From contig CAMRSX010000006.1 in assembly GCA_947053595.1 (NCBI GenBank), positions 1 to 64,000 of the forward strand: DNA of 64,000 nucleotides, written 5' to 3'. This document shows, one piece after another, positions 48,658 to 56,139 of the stretch (position 1 is its first letter; every line of letters begins with the position of its first letter). Both the position numbers and the translations under genes were made by a program. The stretch comes from an uncultured Clostridia bacterium (GTDB lineage: Bacteria; Bacillota; Clostridia; Christensenellales; UBA1242). The notes under the pieces are model-generated. The model saw nothing but the letters and a program-made list of their open reading frames with translations. It did no database searches and was not told the origin of the DNA.

Positions 48658-49440
48658 ATGGAAAATTTTAGCTTCAAAAAAAAGTTTGGACAAAACTTCA
48701 TATCTGACAAGAACCTGCTTTTGGCCATTGCGGCGGACGCGGAAATTGACAAGGATGATGAGGTGTTGGAGATTGGCGCCGGCGCCGGCACACTGACAGA
48801 GGTTTTAAGTCAGTGCGCAAAAAAAGTTATTTCGTTTGAAATTGACAAAGATTTGTTTGCGCATCTAGAGGGGATGCAGCTTCAGAATGTGGAGTTTGTG
48901 TTTGAAGACTTCATGGACGCAAGCATTGAAAGTGTGGAACAAAAGTTTGGCAAAAGCTTTAAGGTGGTGGCAAACTTGCCATATTACATCACCACGCCCA
49001 TCATTTTCAAACTGCTGGAAAACTGCACAAAGCTGGAAAGCTTGACAATCATGGTGCAAAAAGAGGTTGCCCAGCGCGTGTGCGCCAAAGAGGGCGGCAA
49101 AGACTATGGCATTTTAAGCGTGATGACAAGCTTTTATGGCAACGCTTGCATCAAGCGCATAATCAATCGGCAGATGTTTTTTCCTGTGCCAAATGTGGAC
49201 AGCGCTCTGCTTTGCATCAAACTTGAAAACAAATTTCCGCACTTGGACAAGGCGGCGTTTTTGAAGTTTGTTAAAACATGCTTTTCCATGCGCAGAAAAA
49301 CGCTGTTCAACAATCTTTCGCAAAGCTATGGCAAACAGAGGCTTAAGGACACCTTTGACGAAAGCTTTTTGCAAAGGCGCGCCGAAACCCTGTCTTTGGA
49401 AGAGTTTGTCACAAGTTTTCAAAAGCTTCAACAGTCATGA
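48658..49440 (+). CDS. rsmA: 16S rRNA (adenine1518-N6/adenine1519-N6)-dimethyltransferase
   Basis: RsmA/KsgA dimethylates the two adjacent adenines in the 3' hairpin of 16S rRNA during 30S maturation. The 260 residues show 'FSFKKKFGQNFI' at the N-terminus, SAM motif 'LEIGAGAGTLTEVL', acidic residue in 'FEIDKD', 'FVFEDFMD' and catalytic 'NLPYYIT'. The track starts at GTG 48622, which overlaps tatD. The ATG at 48658 has AAAGGA six bases upstream and aligns with other RsmA proteins, so I use it. No terminator is obvious after the stop. Confidence 0.95.
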   Translation: MENFSFKKKFGQNFISDKNLLLAIAADAEIDKDDEVLEIGAGAGTLTEVLSQCAKKVISFEIDKDLFAHLEGMQLQNVEFVFEDFMDASIESVEQKFGKSFKVVANLPYYITTPIIFKLLENCTKLESLTIMVQKEVAQRVCAKEGGKDYGILSVMTSFYGNACIKRIINRQMFFPVPNVDSALLCIKLENKFPHLDKAAFLKFVKTCFSMRRKTLFNNLSQSYGKQRLKDTFDESFLQRRAETLSLEEFVTSFQKLQQS

Positions 49441-49472
49441 GCAAAATTTGTCAAAAAGTCATATAAAAACAC

Positions 49473-49664
49473 ATGGCGTGCAGCGATGAAGAAATGGTGC
49501 TTCTTGCAACCTCAATTGCAATGGAACTTGCCAAAGGTTTGAATGAACATGAGATTGAAGATTTGAGAAATTTTGTCAATCAAATTTCTTGTTCGCTTTC
49601 GTCACTTTTGCATTGCCGTTGCAGCACGCACAAGAGAAATGACAATCTAAAGCAAAAATTTTAA
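49473..49664 (+). CDS. Small acidic protein of unknown function
   Basis: The 63 residues start 'MACSDEEMVLLATSIAMEL' and form a helical, acidic core ('AKGLNEHEIEDLRNFVNQIS') followed by a Cys/His tail. The core pattern resembles small conserved proteins annotated in clostridial genomes as hypothetical or DUF6774-like; I am not certain of that link. There is no clear Shine-Dalgarno. A TATAAA lies five bases upstream, without a convincing -35 box. It follows rsmA by 32 bases and could be part of the tatD-rsmA unit. Confidence 0.55.
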   Translation: MACSDEEMVLLATSIAMELAKGLNEHEIEDLRNFVNQISCSLSSLLHCRCSTHKRNDNLKQKF

Positions 49665-49741
49665 ATGTGATGCAAACTTAAAATAACTGAGAAAAAAAGA
49701 TTGAAAACGGAAATTTTTGACAACAAAGAAGGGGTGAAAAG

Positions 49742-49780
49742 AAAAAATCGCCAAAGTTTTGCAACTGGGCGATTTTTTTT
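49742..49780 (-). terminator. rplI terminator
   Basis: Eleven-base stem AAAAAATCGCC/GGCGATTTTTT around a 15-base loop. Flanking T/A runs let it serve rplI on the minus strand and possibly the plus-strand gene as well. Confidence 0.8.
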
Positions 49781-49795
49781 GATGTCTTAAAGTTT

Positions 49796-50239
49796 TTACA
49801 AGCTTTCCACCACAACAGAGAACTTGGCAGAAATTTCGGGATATACGCGCGCAACAACGCTGTAAGTGCCAATGGCTTTGATTGGTTCTTTGATGTCAAT
49901 TTTTTTCTTGTCCAAATTGACGCCGTCTTTGCACAATGCATCAGCAATTTCCTTGGAAGTGATTGAGCCAAAAGTTTTGCCGTTTTCGCCGCATTTGATT
50001 TTAAGCGGCACAGTTTTTCCTTCAATCTTTTTTGCCAACTCTTTGGCCGCCAAAATCTCTTGCTGCTTGTGGAACGCTTGCGCTTCTTTTTGAAATTTGT
50101 TTTCACTGACAGCACTGTTGTCTGCCACACGCGCCATGCCGTTTTTAAGCAAAAAGTTTTTTGCAAAACCGTCCGCAACCTCTTTAATTTCACCCTTTTT
50201 TCCTGTGCCTTTCACGTCCTTAATCAAAACAACCTTCAT
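49796..50239 (-). CDS. rplI: 50S ribosomal protein L9
   Basis: The 147 residues match bL9 over the whole length: N-terminal rRNA-binding domain '[18 protein letters not shown]' with '[16 protein letters not shown]', a long connecting helix ('[20 protein letters not shown]') and the C-terminal domain with '[13 protein letters not shown]'. The start ATG has AGAGGTGAAAA upstream. It forms a single-gene unit here with its own promoter and terminator, although rplI and dnaB are often linked in other Bacillota (in this window dnaB is 35 kb away). Confidence 0.97.
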   Translation of the reverse strand: MKVVLIKDVKGTGKKGEIKEVADGFAKNFLLKNGMARVADNSAVSENKFQKEAQAFHKQQEILAAKELAKKIEGKTVPLKIKCGENGKTFGSITSKEIADALCKDGVNLDKKKIDIKEPIKAIGTYSVVARVYPEISAKFSVVVESL

Positions 50240-50260
50240 TTTTCACCTCTTTATAAACCA

Positions 50261-50290
50261 AGTTTACAACATTGATGTTTGATTTGTCAA
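50261..50290 (-). promoter_or_regulatory. rplI promoter
   Basis: On the minus strand TTGACA is followed after 18 bases by TAAACT; the leader then carries AGAGGTG before the rplI start. Confidence 0.6.
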
Positions 50291-50452
50291 GAAAAGGGCA
50301 ATAGTTTGTCAAGCGAAGGGGAAAAGAGCCGCACAAAATCGCGAGAAGAAAGGGAGCGATTTTCGATTGGTGCGAAACCGAGCAAACAAACGAGAAGGCG
50401 CCGCTTTTTGGCGCAGGCAAAAACAAGCAAGAGTGCAGTTTGGGAGGGTGTT
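50291..50452 (+). other. Structured leader upstream of the DUF1540-like gene
   Basis: No gene is visible although the ORF track reads through it as an Arg/Lys/Ser-rich stretch. Two hairpins stand out: AAAATCGC (50335-50342) with GCGATTTT (50356-50363), and GCGCC with GGCGC (50398-50414). No promoter of good quality was found. The region may be the 5' untranslated leader of the gene that starts at 50453. Confidence 0.4.
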
Positions 50453-50764
50453 GTGGATATCCGTTGCAGAAAAACCAGTTGCAGGTTTAATGACAAATAC
50501 ACTTGCAGAGCACAGGAAATTTTAATCAAAAAAAATTTGGTGTGTGAAAAATATGAAAGAGGTGACAAGCCAGCGGTGGACAAAACCAAGTGGCTGTTTT
50601 CTGACACGCCGCCAGAATATGCACCGCAGCGAGATTCTGCCACACTGGAAATTGGCTGCAACGCGCACTGCCTTTTCAACCGAGATGGAAAGTGTGTGGC
50701 AAATGGAATTACGCTTAACGATTTGCAAGAAAAGCCTCTTTGTGTCACTTTTTTGAGAAAATAA
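50453..50764 (+). CDS. DUF1540-like Cys-rich protein
   Basis: The 103 residues contain two Cys clusters of the DUF1540 type: 'IRCRKTSCRFNDKYTCRA' at the N-terminus and 'IGCNAHCLFNRDGKCVANGI' near the C-terminus, each with Cys spaced C-x3-4-C-x6-7-C. Such modules are common in Bacillota and probably bind zinc or form a small disulfide fold; their function is unknown. The ORF track starts at 50279, but the first 58 codons look non-coding. The GTG at 50453 has GGGAGG five bases upstream and starts directly at the first cluster, so I prefer it. Confidence 0.7.
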   Translation: MDIRCRKTSCRFNDKYTCRAQEILIKKNLVCEKYERGDKPAVDKTKWLFSDTPPEYAPQRDSATLEIGCNAHCLFNRDGKCVANGITLNDLQEKPLCVTFLRK

Positions 50765-50819
50765 AAAACGCAAGGCAAATTTTTGCAATTTATTGAAAAT
50801 TTATTTTTGTGTTAAAGCC

Positions 50820-50848
50820 TTGCAAAAGGACAAATTGTGGTGTATAAT
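50820..50848 (+). promoter_or_regulatory. Promoter of the 488-residue gene, probably leaderless
   Basis: TTGCAA, a 17-base spacer and a perfect TATAAT. The ATG at 50855 lies exactly six bases downstream without a Shine-Dalgarno. Confidence 0.75.
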
Positions 50849-50854
50849 AATGTC

Positions 50855-52321
50855 ATGAAACATAAGAAAAAACAAGGGAAAAGCGGTGTTGTCATTTCAA
50901 ACGCTGAAGGAAACGCAGTGCTGTTTGACGACGCGCAAATTGAGAAGGACTTTGCGGAAATTCTTCAATTTCAGCGCAAACAAGCCAATCGCCTTTTGGG
51001 AAACTTTGACGCTGGCGAATATGTCATCAGCCAAGCGGTGAAAGAAAAGCTGCTTGCGCTTCCAAAAAAGTTTGACCGCATGGAAGATGGCATGATGTAT
51101 TGTGCCACACTTTTGGGCGAGTTTGTGCTTAACTTTAAGGTGCAGTTGACAATTGCGGCAGACTATTGCACGGCAAAGTTGTTTTTGATTGAAATGGAAC
51201 AAGGCATTGTGGAAGACATCAAACATCTCACGCTGCTGGCAGAGGCAGTGGAGCCATATATGTTTGATTTTAAGAAAGAAATCTGCAGCCGCTGGAACAT
51301 TTTTTATGAAGACCAAATTGTGGTGAAGGACGATGTGTATGAATATCTTCACCAGCAGAATGAAGACTTTTTGTTTAACAGAGAGCGCGTGGAGCTGCTT
51401 TCACAATATTATCTCATCAAAATGCTTGCACTGCTTGGCAGCATGGGTCCACTTGGCGAAAAGGTGCTGCAAACCTATGAAAGGTTGCTTGCGCAATATA
51501 TGCAAAGAAACTTGGGCGCAGCGCAAAACTTCACCCTTCAAAAACTGGCTTTGGATGAGGCAATAAGGCAAAACAACGCCTTTGCCGAAATCATCAAACT
51601 GGAAGAGGGTGCCAAGGCGCTGATGAACTACACCAAGCCAATGATGGACATCAAACAACATCGCAATCCGTTTGCGGTGGAAAGCACCACTGTGGCAGAA
51701 AAGAAAGAAAGCAAGGCCAAAGGTGCGCCTGCAAAGGTGAAGAAAAAATCCGCTCCGTCCAAACCGGGCAATGTGAAAACATATGTATATTCATTTAAAG
51801 ACTTCAAGGGCTTTGACATCGCCGGTCGCGTGATTGACGCAAAAGTTGTTGGGCAAGAAATTGCAAAAGCCGCCGCCTTGGCAGCCGTGATGAACGGAGG
51901 TGGTAAAGCTGTCAGCAAAACTGAAGAAGTTATAAACACTAAAGCTAATTCAGCTAACATTTCAACACCTAATGTTGCTTCTAAAGAAGTAGTTGACATA
52001 GTTAAGCTGGGAACGAAAGAAAAAAAAGTAAAAGTATTTGATATATTTAATGTAGGTAATTCAGAAAAAGCAGAAGAGATTTTAAAAGGCGTTAATGACA
52101 AGACTTCGAAAATTGTTCAAGAGAATACAGGGGGAGAAATTAATGCTGAAGAACTAATCTTTGGTAAAGAAAATGTGGAACCATCACAGATTTTAGAACA
52201 AGCTGGGGATATTACAAATGTTAATGAGAAGATATTCCAAAAACAAACTAATCCACTCAAAAATGTTGATATAAAATCACCAAATCCACAAGAGATTTTG
52301 GAAGGCATTAATACAAAATAA
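50855..52321 (+). CDS. Unassigned 488-residue protein with AT-rich low-complexity tail
   Basis: I do not recognise a family. Residues ~1-270 form a mixed, largely helical domain with 'LQFQRKQANRLLGNFD' and 'EDGMMYCATLLGEFVL'. A Lys/Ala/Ser-rich linker follows (~285-305), then a short conserved-looking segment 'YVYSFKDFKGFDIAGRVIDA' (~310-330). From ~350 (about 51900) the DNA becomes clearly AT-richer with different codons (TTA, GTA, GCT). The tail carries three degenerate copies of an '(E/Q)xILxxxxD' unit: 'AEEILKGVND', 'PSQILEQAGD' and 'PQEILEGINT'. The track starts at GTG 50837 inside the promoter; ATG 50855 is preferred (leaderless). There are no signal peptide or membrane helices. Confidence 0.7.
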   Translation: MKHKKKQGKSGVVISNAEGNAVLFDDAQIEKDFAEILQFQRKQANRLLGNFDAGEYVISQAVKEKLLALPKKFDRMEDGMMYCATLLGEFVLNFKVQLTIAADYCTAKLFLIEMEQGIVEDIKHLTLLAEAVEPYMFDFKKEICSRWNIFYEDQIVVKDDVYEYLHQQNEDFLFNRERVELLSQYYLIKMLALLGSMGPLGEKVLQTYERLLAQYMQRNLGAAQNFTLQKLALDEAIRQNNAFAEIIKLEEGAKALMNYTKPMMDIKQHRNPFAVESTTVAEKKESKAKGAPAKVKKKSAPSKPGNVKTYVYSFKDFKGFDIAGRVIDAKVVGQEIAKAAALAAVMNGGGKAVSKTEEVINTKANSANISTPNVASKEVVDIVKLGTKEKKVKVFDIFNVGNSEKAEEILKGVNDKTSKIVQENTGGEINAEELIFGKENVEPSQILEQAGDITNVNEKIFQKQTNPLKNVDIKSPNPQEILEGINTK

Positions 52322-52350
52322 AAGAAAGAAGTCATTTGACTTCTTTCTTT
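52321..52350. terminator. Bidirectional terminator between convergent genes
   Basis: Fourteen-base perfect stem AAAGAAAGAAGTCA/TGACTTCTTTCTTT with a two-base loop and flanking A and T runs. It starts at the last base of the upstream stop codon, and its last base is the first base of the minus-strand stop codon. Confidence 0.85.
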
Positions 52351-52814
52351 TATTTGTCTCTTGGTTTCTCTTCAACTCCAATGTCAATTCCGTTTTGTCT
52401 TGCAATTTGCAAGTTTGCATCGGCACAAACGCCAATTGCTGCGGAAAGGTCTTTTGCCAAAGTTTTGATTGCAAAATCATATTGGCTTTGTGTCAATCTG
52501 TTTGCTGCAATTTTGTCATATTCGTCTTTGTAATATTGAAAATCAACAACTGTCACAGGAAGACCAAATTTCCAAACTTGAACAAGATTGTCAATGCTTG
52601 GAACAAATTTCATAATGTTAGCTGCATATTGATTGTAATCTGCAACTGTCATTTTGCCAAATTTTCTGTTTAAAGTTGCAAAGGAAATGGTTTCTTTGAT
52701 ATCCAAAAAATCTTTAAGACCATTAATAGTATCAATATACTCTTTGGTACATTCGGCTTGTTTTTTTGCGTCATATTGAATTGTGATTGTGTGATTTGGA
52801 TTTTTTCTCATCAT
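52350..52814 (-). CDS. Unassigned 154-residue cytoplasmic protein
   Basis: Start ATG at 52814 has AGGAGTG seven bases upstream; a second ATG follows immediately. The protein ('MMRKNPNHTITIQYDAKKQ'...) is soluble, mostly helical in the middle, with a beta-like 'LPVTVVDFQYYKDEYDKIAAN' segment and no motif I can name. It faces the 488-residue gene and shares a 30-bp bidirectional terminator with it. Its promoter is nearly identical to that of the 49-residue gene at 63479, which suggests a shared regulation or a duplicated cassette. Confidence 0.7.
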   Translation of the reverse strand: MMRKNPNHTITIQYDAKKQAECTKEYIDTINGLKDFLDIKETISFATLNRKFGKMTVADYNQYAANIMKFVPSIDNLVQVWKFGLPVTVVDFQYYKDEYDKIAANRLTQSQYDFAIKTLAKDLSAAIGVCADANLQIARQNGIDIGVEEKPRDK

Positions 52815-52847
52815 AATCTTTCACTCCTAAGTGTATTTTTCAGACAT

Positions 52848-52876
52848 ATTATAGCACAATGTTTTTAATTTGTAAA
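52848..52876 (-). promoter_or_regulatory. Promoter of the 154-residue gene with TTGTGCTATAAT box
   Basis: On the minus strand TTTACA, a 17-base spacer and TATAAT, within TTGTGCTATAAT (52859-52848). The surrounding 'GGTATTTACAAAT' is shared with the promoter at 63411. Confidence 0.8.
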
Positions 52877-52948
52877 TACCCTTTTTGAAAAATTTTTGAA
52901 TATTTAAACAAGTTTTTTTTCATCCTAAGTTTTAAGGTTGGGGTGAAA

Positions 52949-54493
52949 ATGGCAAAAGTTCGTTCAAAATTGGGCTTTGGCGCCTTGGTGTTGTTGATTA
53001 GCGGTCTCATTTGCAAGGCTTTGGGCGCGCTGTTTAGGCTGCCGCTTACCAATCTTCTGGGAATTGAGGGGATTGGTGTTTTTCAGTTGGTTATGTCACT
53101 TTATGCCTTTGCGCTGGTTGTCACTTGCGGCGGGGTGACAAACTCTCTTTCCAAACTGATTTCCACTGCCCGTGCGCGCGGCGAAAACGCCAAAGTGGGC
53201 ATATATCTCAGGCGCGCGCTGCTGCAAAGTGTTGGAATTGGGCTTTTGATTGGCGCGCTGTTTGCGCTGCTGGGAAAATACATCTCTGCCTTTCAAGGCA
53301 TTGATGCGGCTTTTTCTTATATGCTGTTTTTGGTGCTTTTGCCACTTGGGGCAGCTCTGTCTGCGCTTAGGGGGATGTTTCAGGGCTATGAAAACATGGT
53401 GCCAACAGGTGTCAGCCAAATTTTGGAGCAGGTTTTCAAGTTTGGCTTTGGGCTGCTGTTTGCTTATTATTTCTCTCGCTTTGGGCTGAGCCAAGGGGTG
53501 TTTGGTGCGTTTTTGGGCATTGTGCTGAGCGAGATTGTGGCGCTGACATATTTGTTTTGCTTGTTTTTTTTCAAAAGCAAAAGCCAAAAGGCGCGGAAAA
53601 ACATAAGCCAAATCAAGTTTGCTCGCCGCGAGTTTGACAAAGCCAATTTTCCGCTTATGCTTTCGGCGTCGGTGCTGCCGCTTGTGAATGCATTTGATGC
53701 GCTTATCATTGTTCCAAGGTTGGTTTTGGCGGGGTTTGCTGGCGCGGAAGCAACCAAGCTTTATGGCTTGCAAACGGGCGTTGTGGGGGCAATCTTAAAC
53801 TTTCCGCTTGTCATTTCCATTGCGGTGACAACTGCGCTGTTGCCAAACATTTCCTATCTCATTTCCAGAGGCACGGGTGGAAAAGGCATAATTGAGCGCG
53901 GGCTGAAAATTTTGCTTTTTCTCATTTTGCCAACAACTTTTGGCATGGTGGCAATTTCAAAGCAGGTGCTGGCTTTGGTTTATGGTGCGCTGACAACCCA
54001 AATGCTGCAGCTGGCGTTTAACCTTATGCTGTTTGGTGCGTTTGGGGTTGTGTTTATGGCGCTGATGCAATATTGCATCATGCTGCTGCAGGCCAATGGG
54101 CAGTTTAGGTTTATTTTGTTTGTCACCATTGTGGGTGGTGTGGCAAAGGCGGCGTTGTCCTTCTTCCTTGCGGCTGTGCCATCTGTCAACATCTTTGCGT
54201 TGGTGCTTGGCAACATTGCACTTGCTTCCACTGTGTGCGTGCTTTCGCTTGTCAAACTTAAAAGGCTGGTTGCGTTTTCGGTGCCCTTTTTTGACGTCTT
54301 TTTGCTTTTGTTTGGCACACTTGCAATGTTTGTGACGGTTTTTTCCTTCATTGGCTGCAACTATTTTTCCACCATTGTCAACATTTTGGTTTCTGTTGCC
54401 TTGGGAGTGGTGACATATTTTGTTTTTACACTTCCCTTTATTTTGAAAATTAAACCCAAAAGCAAACAAATAAAAAGCAAAAAAGTTGCATAA
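52949..54493 (+). CDS. SpoVB-like polysaccharide flippase (MVF/MOP superfamily)
   Basis: Integral membrane protein of 514 residues with about 14 hydrophobic helices. 'FRLPLTNLLGIEGIGVFQLV' near the N-terminus and 'ALRGMFQGYENMVPTGVSQI' are typical of the SpoVB/YtgP branch of the MurJ/Wzx-like lipid-linked oligosaccharide flippases. In sporulating Bacillota SpoVB acts in cortex formation, while other paralogues (Amj/YtgP-type) act in vegetative wall synthesis; the two cannot be told apart here. The ATG at 52949 follows GGGGTG by five bases, preferred over the GTG two codons earlier. The tail is Lys-rich and cytoplasmic. Confidence 0.85.
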   Translation: MAKVRSKLGFGALVLLISGLICKALGALFRLPLTNLLGIEGIGVFQLVMSLYAFALVVTCGGVTNSLSKLISTARARGENAKVGIYLRRALLQSVGIGLLIGALFALLGKYISAFQGIDAAFSYMLFLVLLPLGAALSALRGMFQGYENMVPTGVSQILEQVFKFGFGLLFAYYFSRFGLSQGVFGAFLGIVLSEIVALTYLFCLFFFKSKSQKARKNISQIKFARREFDKANFPLMLSASVLPLVNAFDALIIVPRLVLAGFAGAEATKLYGLQTGVVGAILNFPLVISIAVTTALLPNISYLISRGTGGKGIIERGLKILLFLILPTTFGMVAISKQVLALVYGALTTQMLQLAFNLMLFGAFGVVFMALMQYCIMLLQANGQFRFILFVTIVGGVAKAALSFFLAAVPSVNIFALVLGNIALASTVCVLSLVKLKRLVAFSVPFFDVFLLLFGTLAMFVTVFSFIGCNYFSTIVNILVSVALGVVTYFVFTLPFILKIKPKSKQIKSKKVA

Positions 54494-54547
54494 AGGCGTT
54501 TAATTGCACGAAAAGTTGTTCATCATCTCTTTTGGAGGGGAAAAGTT

Positions 54548-54820
54548 ATGAACAAAACCGAATTTGTTTCGCTTATGGCGAAGAAAACCAATCTGTCAAA
54601 GGCAAAATGCGACTTGTTTTTAAGCCAATTTAAGGACGCCATTTTGGAAGTGTGCTGCAAAGGAGAGGAAATTTCACTGCGAAACTTTGGCAAGTTTTCG
54701 CTGCAAGAGAAGGGCGCAAGAAAGTTTTTAAACCCACAAACCAAGCGCTATTACATCTGTGCGCCAAAGAAGATGATTGCCTTTAAGGGCTTCAAAAATT
54801 TCAAATACAATGTGAAATGA
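54548..54820 (+). CDS. HU/IHF-family DNA-binding protein
   Basis: The 90 residues have the HU layout: N-terminal helices 'MNKTEFVSLMAKKTNLSKAK', 'GEEISLRNFGKFSL' (the dimer core 'GxFxxxxRxxRxGRNP' equivalent is 'GKFSLQEKGARKFLNPQTK') and a C-terminal strand-helix with 'PKKMIAFKGFKNFK'. HU proteins are dimeric, bend DNA and organise the nucleoid. The canonical 'GRNP' arm is replaced by 'RKFLNPQTKR', so it is a divergent member. GGAGGGG lies before the start. It is followed by a bidirectional terminator facing the Xre gene. Confidence 0.88.
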   Translation: MNKTEFVSLMAKKTNLSKAKCDLFLSQFKDAILEVCCKGEEISLRNFGKFSLQEKGARKFLNPQTKRYYICAPKKMIAFKGFKNFKYNVK

Positions 54821-54832
54821 TTGGAAACAAAG

Positions 54833-54861
54833 AAAAATCAGCCTACACTTGGCTGATTTTT
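54833..54861. terminator. Bidirectional terminator
   Basis: Eleven-base stem AAAAATCAGCC/GGCTGATTTTT with a seven-base loop. It serves the HU-like gene on the plus strand and the Xre gene on the minus strand; its last base touches the Xre stop codon. Confidence 0.9.
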
Positions 54862-55065
54862 TTAATCTGACAAACCAATCAGATAGTCAGATGTGACATT
54901 AAAGAACTTGCAAAGAATTATGACAACATCAATGGTGGGTGTGCGCTGATTCAGCTCATACAAAGAAAGCGCTGCCTGACTTATCATTGTTTTCTCGGCA
55001 AGTTGGTCTTGCGTTAAGCCCATTTCCATTCGCAAATCCTTTAGTCTTTCTGCAAATTTATTCAC
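54862..55065 (-). CDS. Xre-family transcriptional regulator
   Basis: The 67 residues are a bare helix-turn-helix of the Cro/C1 (Xre) type: 'LKDLRMEMGLTQDQLAEKTM' with the recognition helix in 'ISQAALSLYELNQRTPTIDV' and the usual 'CKFFNVTSDYLIG' ending. It is presumably a dimeric repressor. Two copies of ATTACAAWWGTAAT lie just upstream (55090-55103 and 55119-55132), between this gene and the divergent dus gene, and probably form its operator. This points to autoregulation and perhaps control of dus. The start has AAAGGAG-like sequence upstream. Confidence 0.88.
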   Translation of the reverse strand: MNKFAERLKDLRMEMGLTQDQLAEKTMISQAALSLYELNQRTPTIDVVIILCKFFNVTSDYLIGLSD

Positions 55066-55089
55066 GCTTGCTCCTTTTAAGCAAAGTTT

Positions 55090-55132
55090 ATTACAAAAGT
55101 AATTAAAAAGCTTTGAGTATTACAATTGTAAT
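55090..55132. promoter_or_regulatory. Paired palindromic operator ATTACAAWWGTAAT
   Basis: Two 14-bp sites: ATTACAAAAGTAAT (55090-55103) and ATTACAATTGTAAT (55119-55132, extended to a perfect 16-bp palindrome TATTACAATTGTAATA). Centres are 29 bases apart. The position immediately upstream of the Xre start and 35 bases before the dus -35 box suggests binding by the Xre protein. This is an inference from symmetry and position. Confidence 0.65.
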
Positions 55133-55166
55133 AAGCATAAAAGGGAAGATTAGTGGGTTTAATATT

Positions 55167-55195
55167 TTGAATTTGATTTTGTTTTGTGCTATGAT
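55167..55195 (+). promoter_or_regulatory. dus promoter, probably leaderless, with TTGTGCTATGAT box
   Basis: TTGAAT, a 17-base spacer and TATGAT, within the recurrent TTGTGCTATGAT (55184-55195). The ATG at 55202 starts exactly six bases after the -10 box. Confidence 0.75.
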
Positions 55196-55201
55196 ATCTT
55201 C

Positions 55202-56134
55202 ATGAAACTTGGAAACTTTGAAATTGAAAATCCAATTATGCTGGCGCCTATGGCAGGCGTGACGGATGTGGGGTTTAGGGCGGTGTGCTCTGCTTTTGGC
55301 GCGGATGCCACTGTGACAGAGATGCTTTCGGCGCGCGCAATGGCGCACAATCCCAAAAAGACGGAGTGTATGACGCTGACAACGCCAGAGGAAAAAATCA
55401 AGATTGCGCAGGTGTTTGGGCATGAGGCGGAATTTATGAAGCAAGCGGTGAAAAGCCCTTTGCTTGAAAAGTTTGATGGCTATGACATCAACATGGGTTG
55501 TCCTGCGCCAAAAATTGTCAAAAATGGTGAAGGCAGTGCGCTTATGGACAACTTGTCGCTTGCAAGTGAAATTATAAGGGCGGTGAAAGCAGCCACCAGC
55601 AAGCCGCTTTCTGTTAAGTTCAGAAAAGGGCACAAGACGGAAAACTTTTTGGAGTTTGCACGAATGTGTGAAGAGAGCGGGGCGGATTTTGTCACATTTC
55701 ATCCACGCACTGTGGCGCAAGGCTATAGCGGGCACTCTGATTGGGAGGCACTTGCCAGCGTTAAAGCCAAGCTTTCCATTCCGGTTGTGGGCAGTGGGGA
55801 TGTGGTGGACAGTGCCAGCCTGAAGCTGATGCGTGCCACCGGTGTGGACGGTGTGATGATTGGCCGCGGCGCGCTTGGAAGGCCATGGATTTTTCAAGAA
55901 TTGAAAGAAAATGCCACAAAAATTGACAAATTTGCGGCAATAAAGGCGCATATTGACATTTTGAGAGAACATTTTGATGATGGCTGGCTTAAACTTTATA
56001 TAAGAAAGCATCTCTTGTGGTATGCTGGCGGTTTGCCAATAACTTCGGTTTTGAGAGTGCGTCTTGCAACTTGTGATGATGTGGATGAGGCACTGGAAAT
56101 TTTAAACAACGAATTTTTAAAAAACAGCATATAA
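55202..56134 (+). CDS. dus: tRNA-dihydrouridine synthase
   Basis: FMN-dependent reductase of the Dus family, 310 residues, that converts specific uridines of tRNA to dihydrouridine using NADPH. Motifs: 'PIMLAPMAGVTDVGFRAVC' (flavin-binding start), 'GYDINMGCPAPKIVKNGEGSAL' with the catalytic Cys, 'KPLSVKFRKGH', 'FHPRTVAQGYSG' and 'DGVMIGRGALGRPWIF'. The layout is that of DusB. The track start at 55184 lies within the promoter; ATG 55202 is chosen because it fits the family and the leaderless geometry. A downstream C-terminal helical RNA-binding domain is present. Confidence 0.95.
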   Translation: MKLGNFEIENPIMLAPMAGVTDVGFRAVCSAFGADATVTEMLSARAMAHNPKKTECMTLTTPEEKIKIAQVFGHEAEFMKQAVKSPLLEKFDGYDINMGCPAPKIVKNGEGSALMDNLSLASEIIRAVKAATSKPLSVKFRKGHKTENFLEFARMCEESGADFVTFHPRTVAQGYSGHSDWEALASVKAKLSIPVVGSGDVVDSASLKLMRATGVDGVMIGRGALGRPWIFQELKENATKIDKFAAIKAHIDILREHFDDGWLKLYIRKHLLWYAGGLPITSVLRVRLATCDDVDEALEILNNEFLKNSI

Positions 56135-56139
56135 ATGTT

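Noticed and set aside
50279-50452. N-terminal extension of the DUF1540-like ORF
   Set aside because: Arg/Lys/Ser-rich translation over hairpins, no ribosome binding site at its start, while GTG 50453 has GGGAGG and begins at the conserved Cys cluster.
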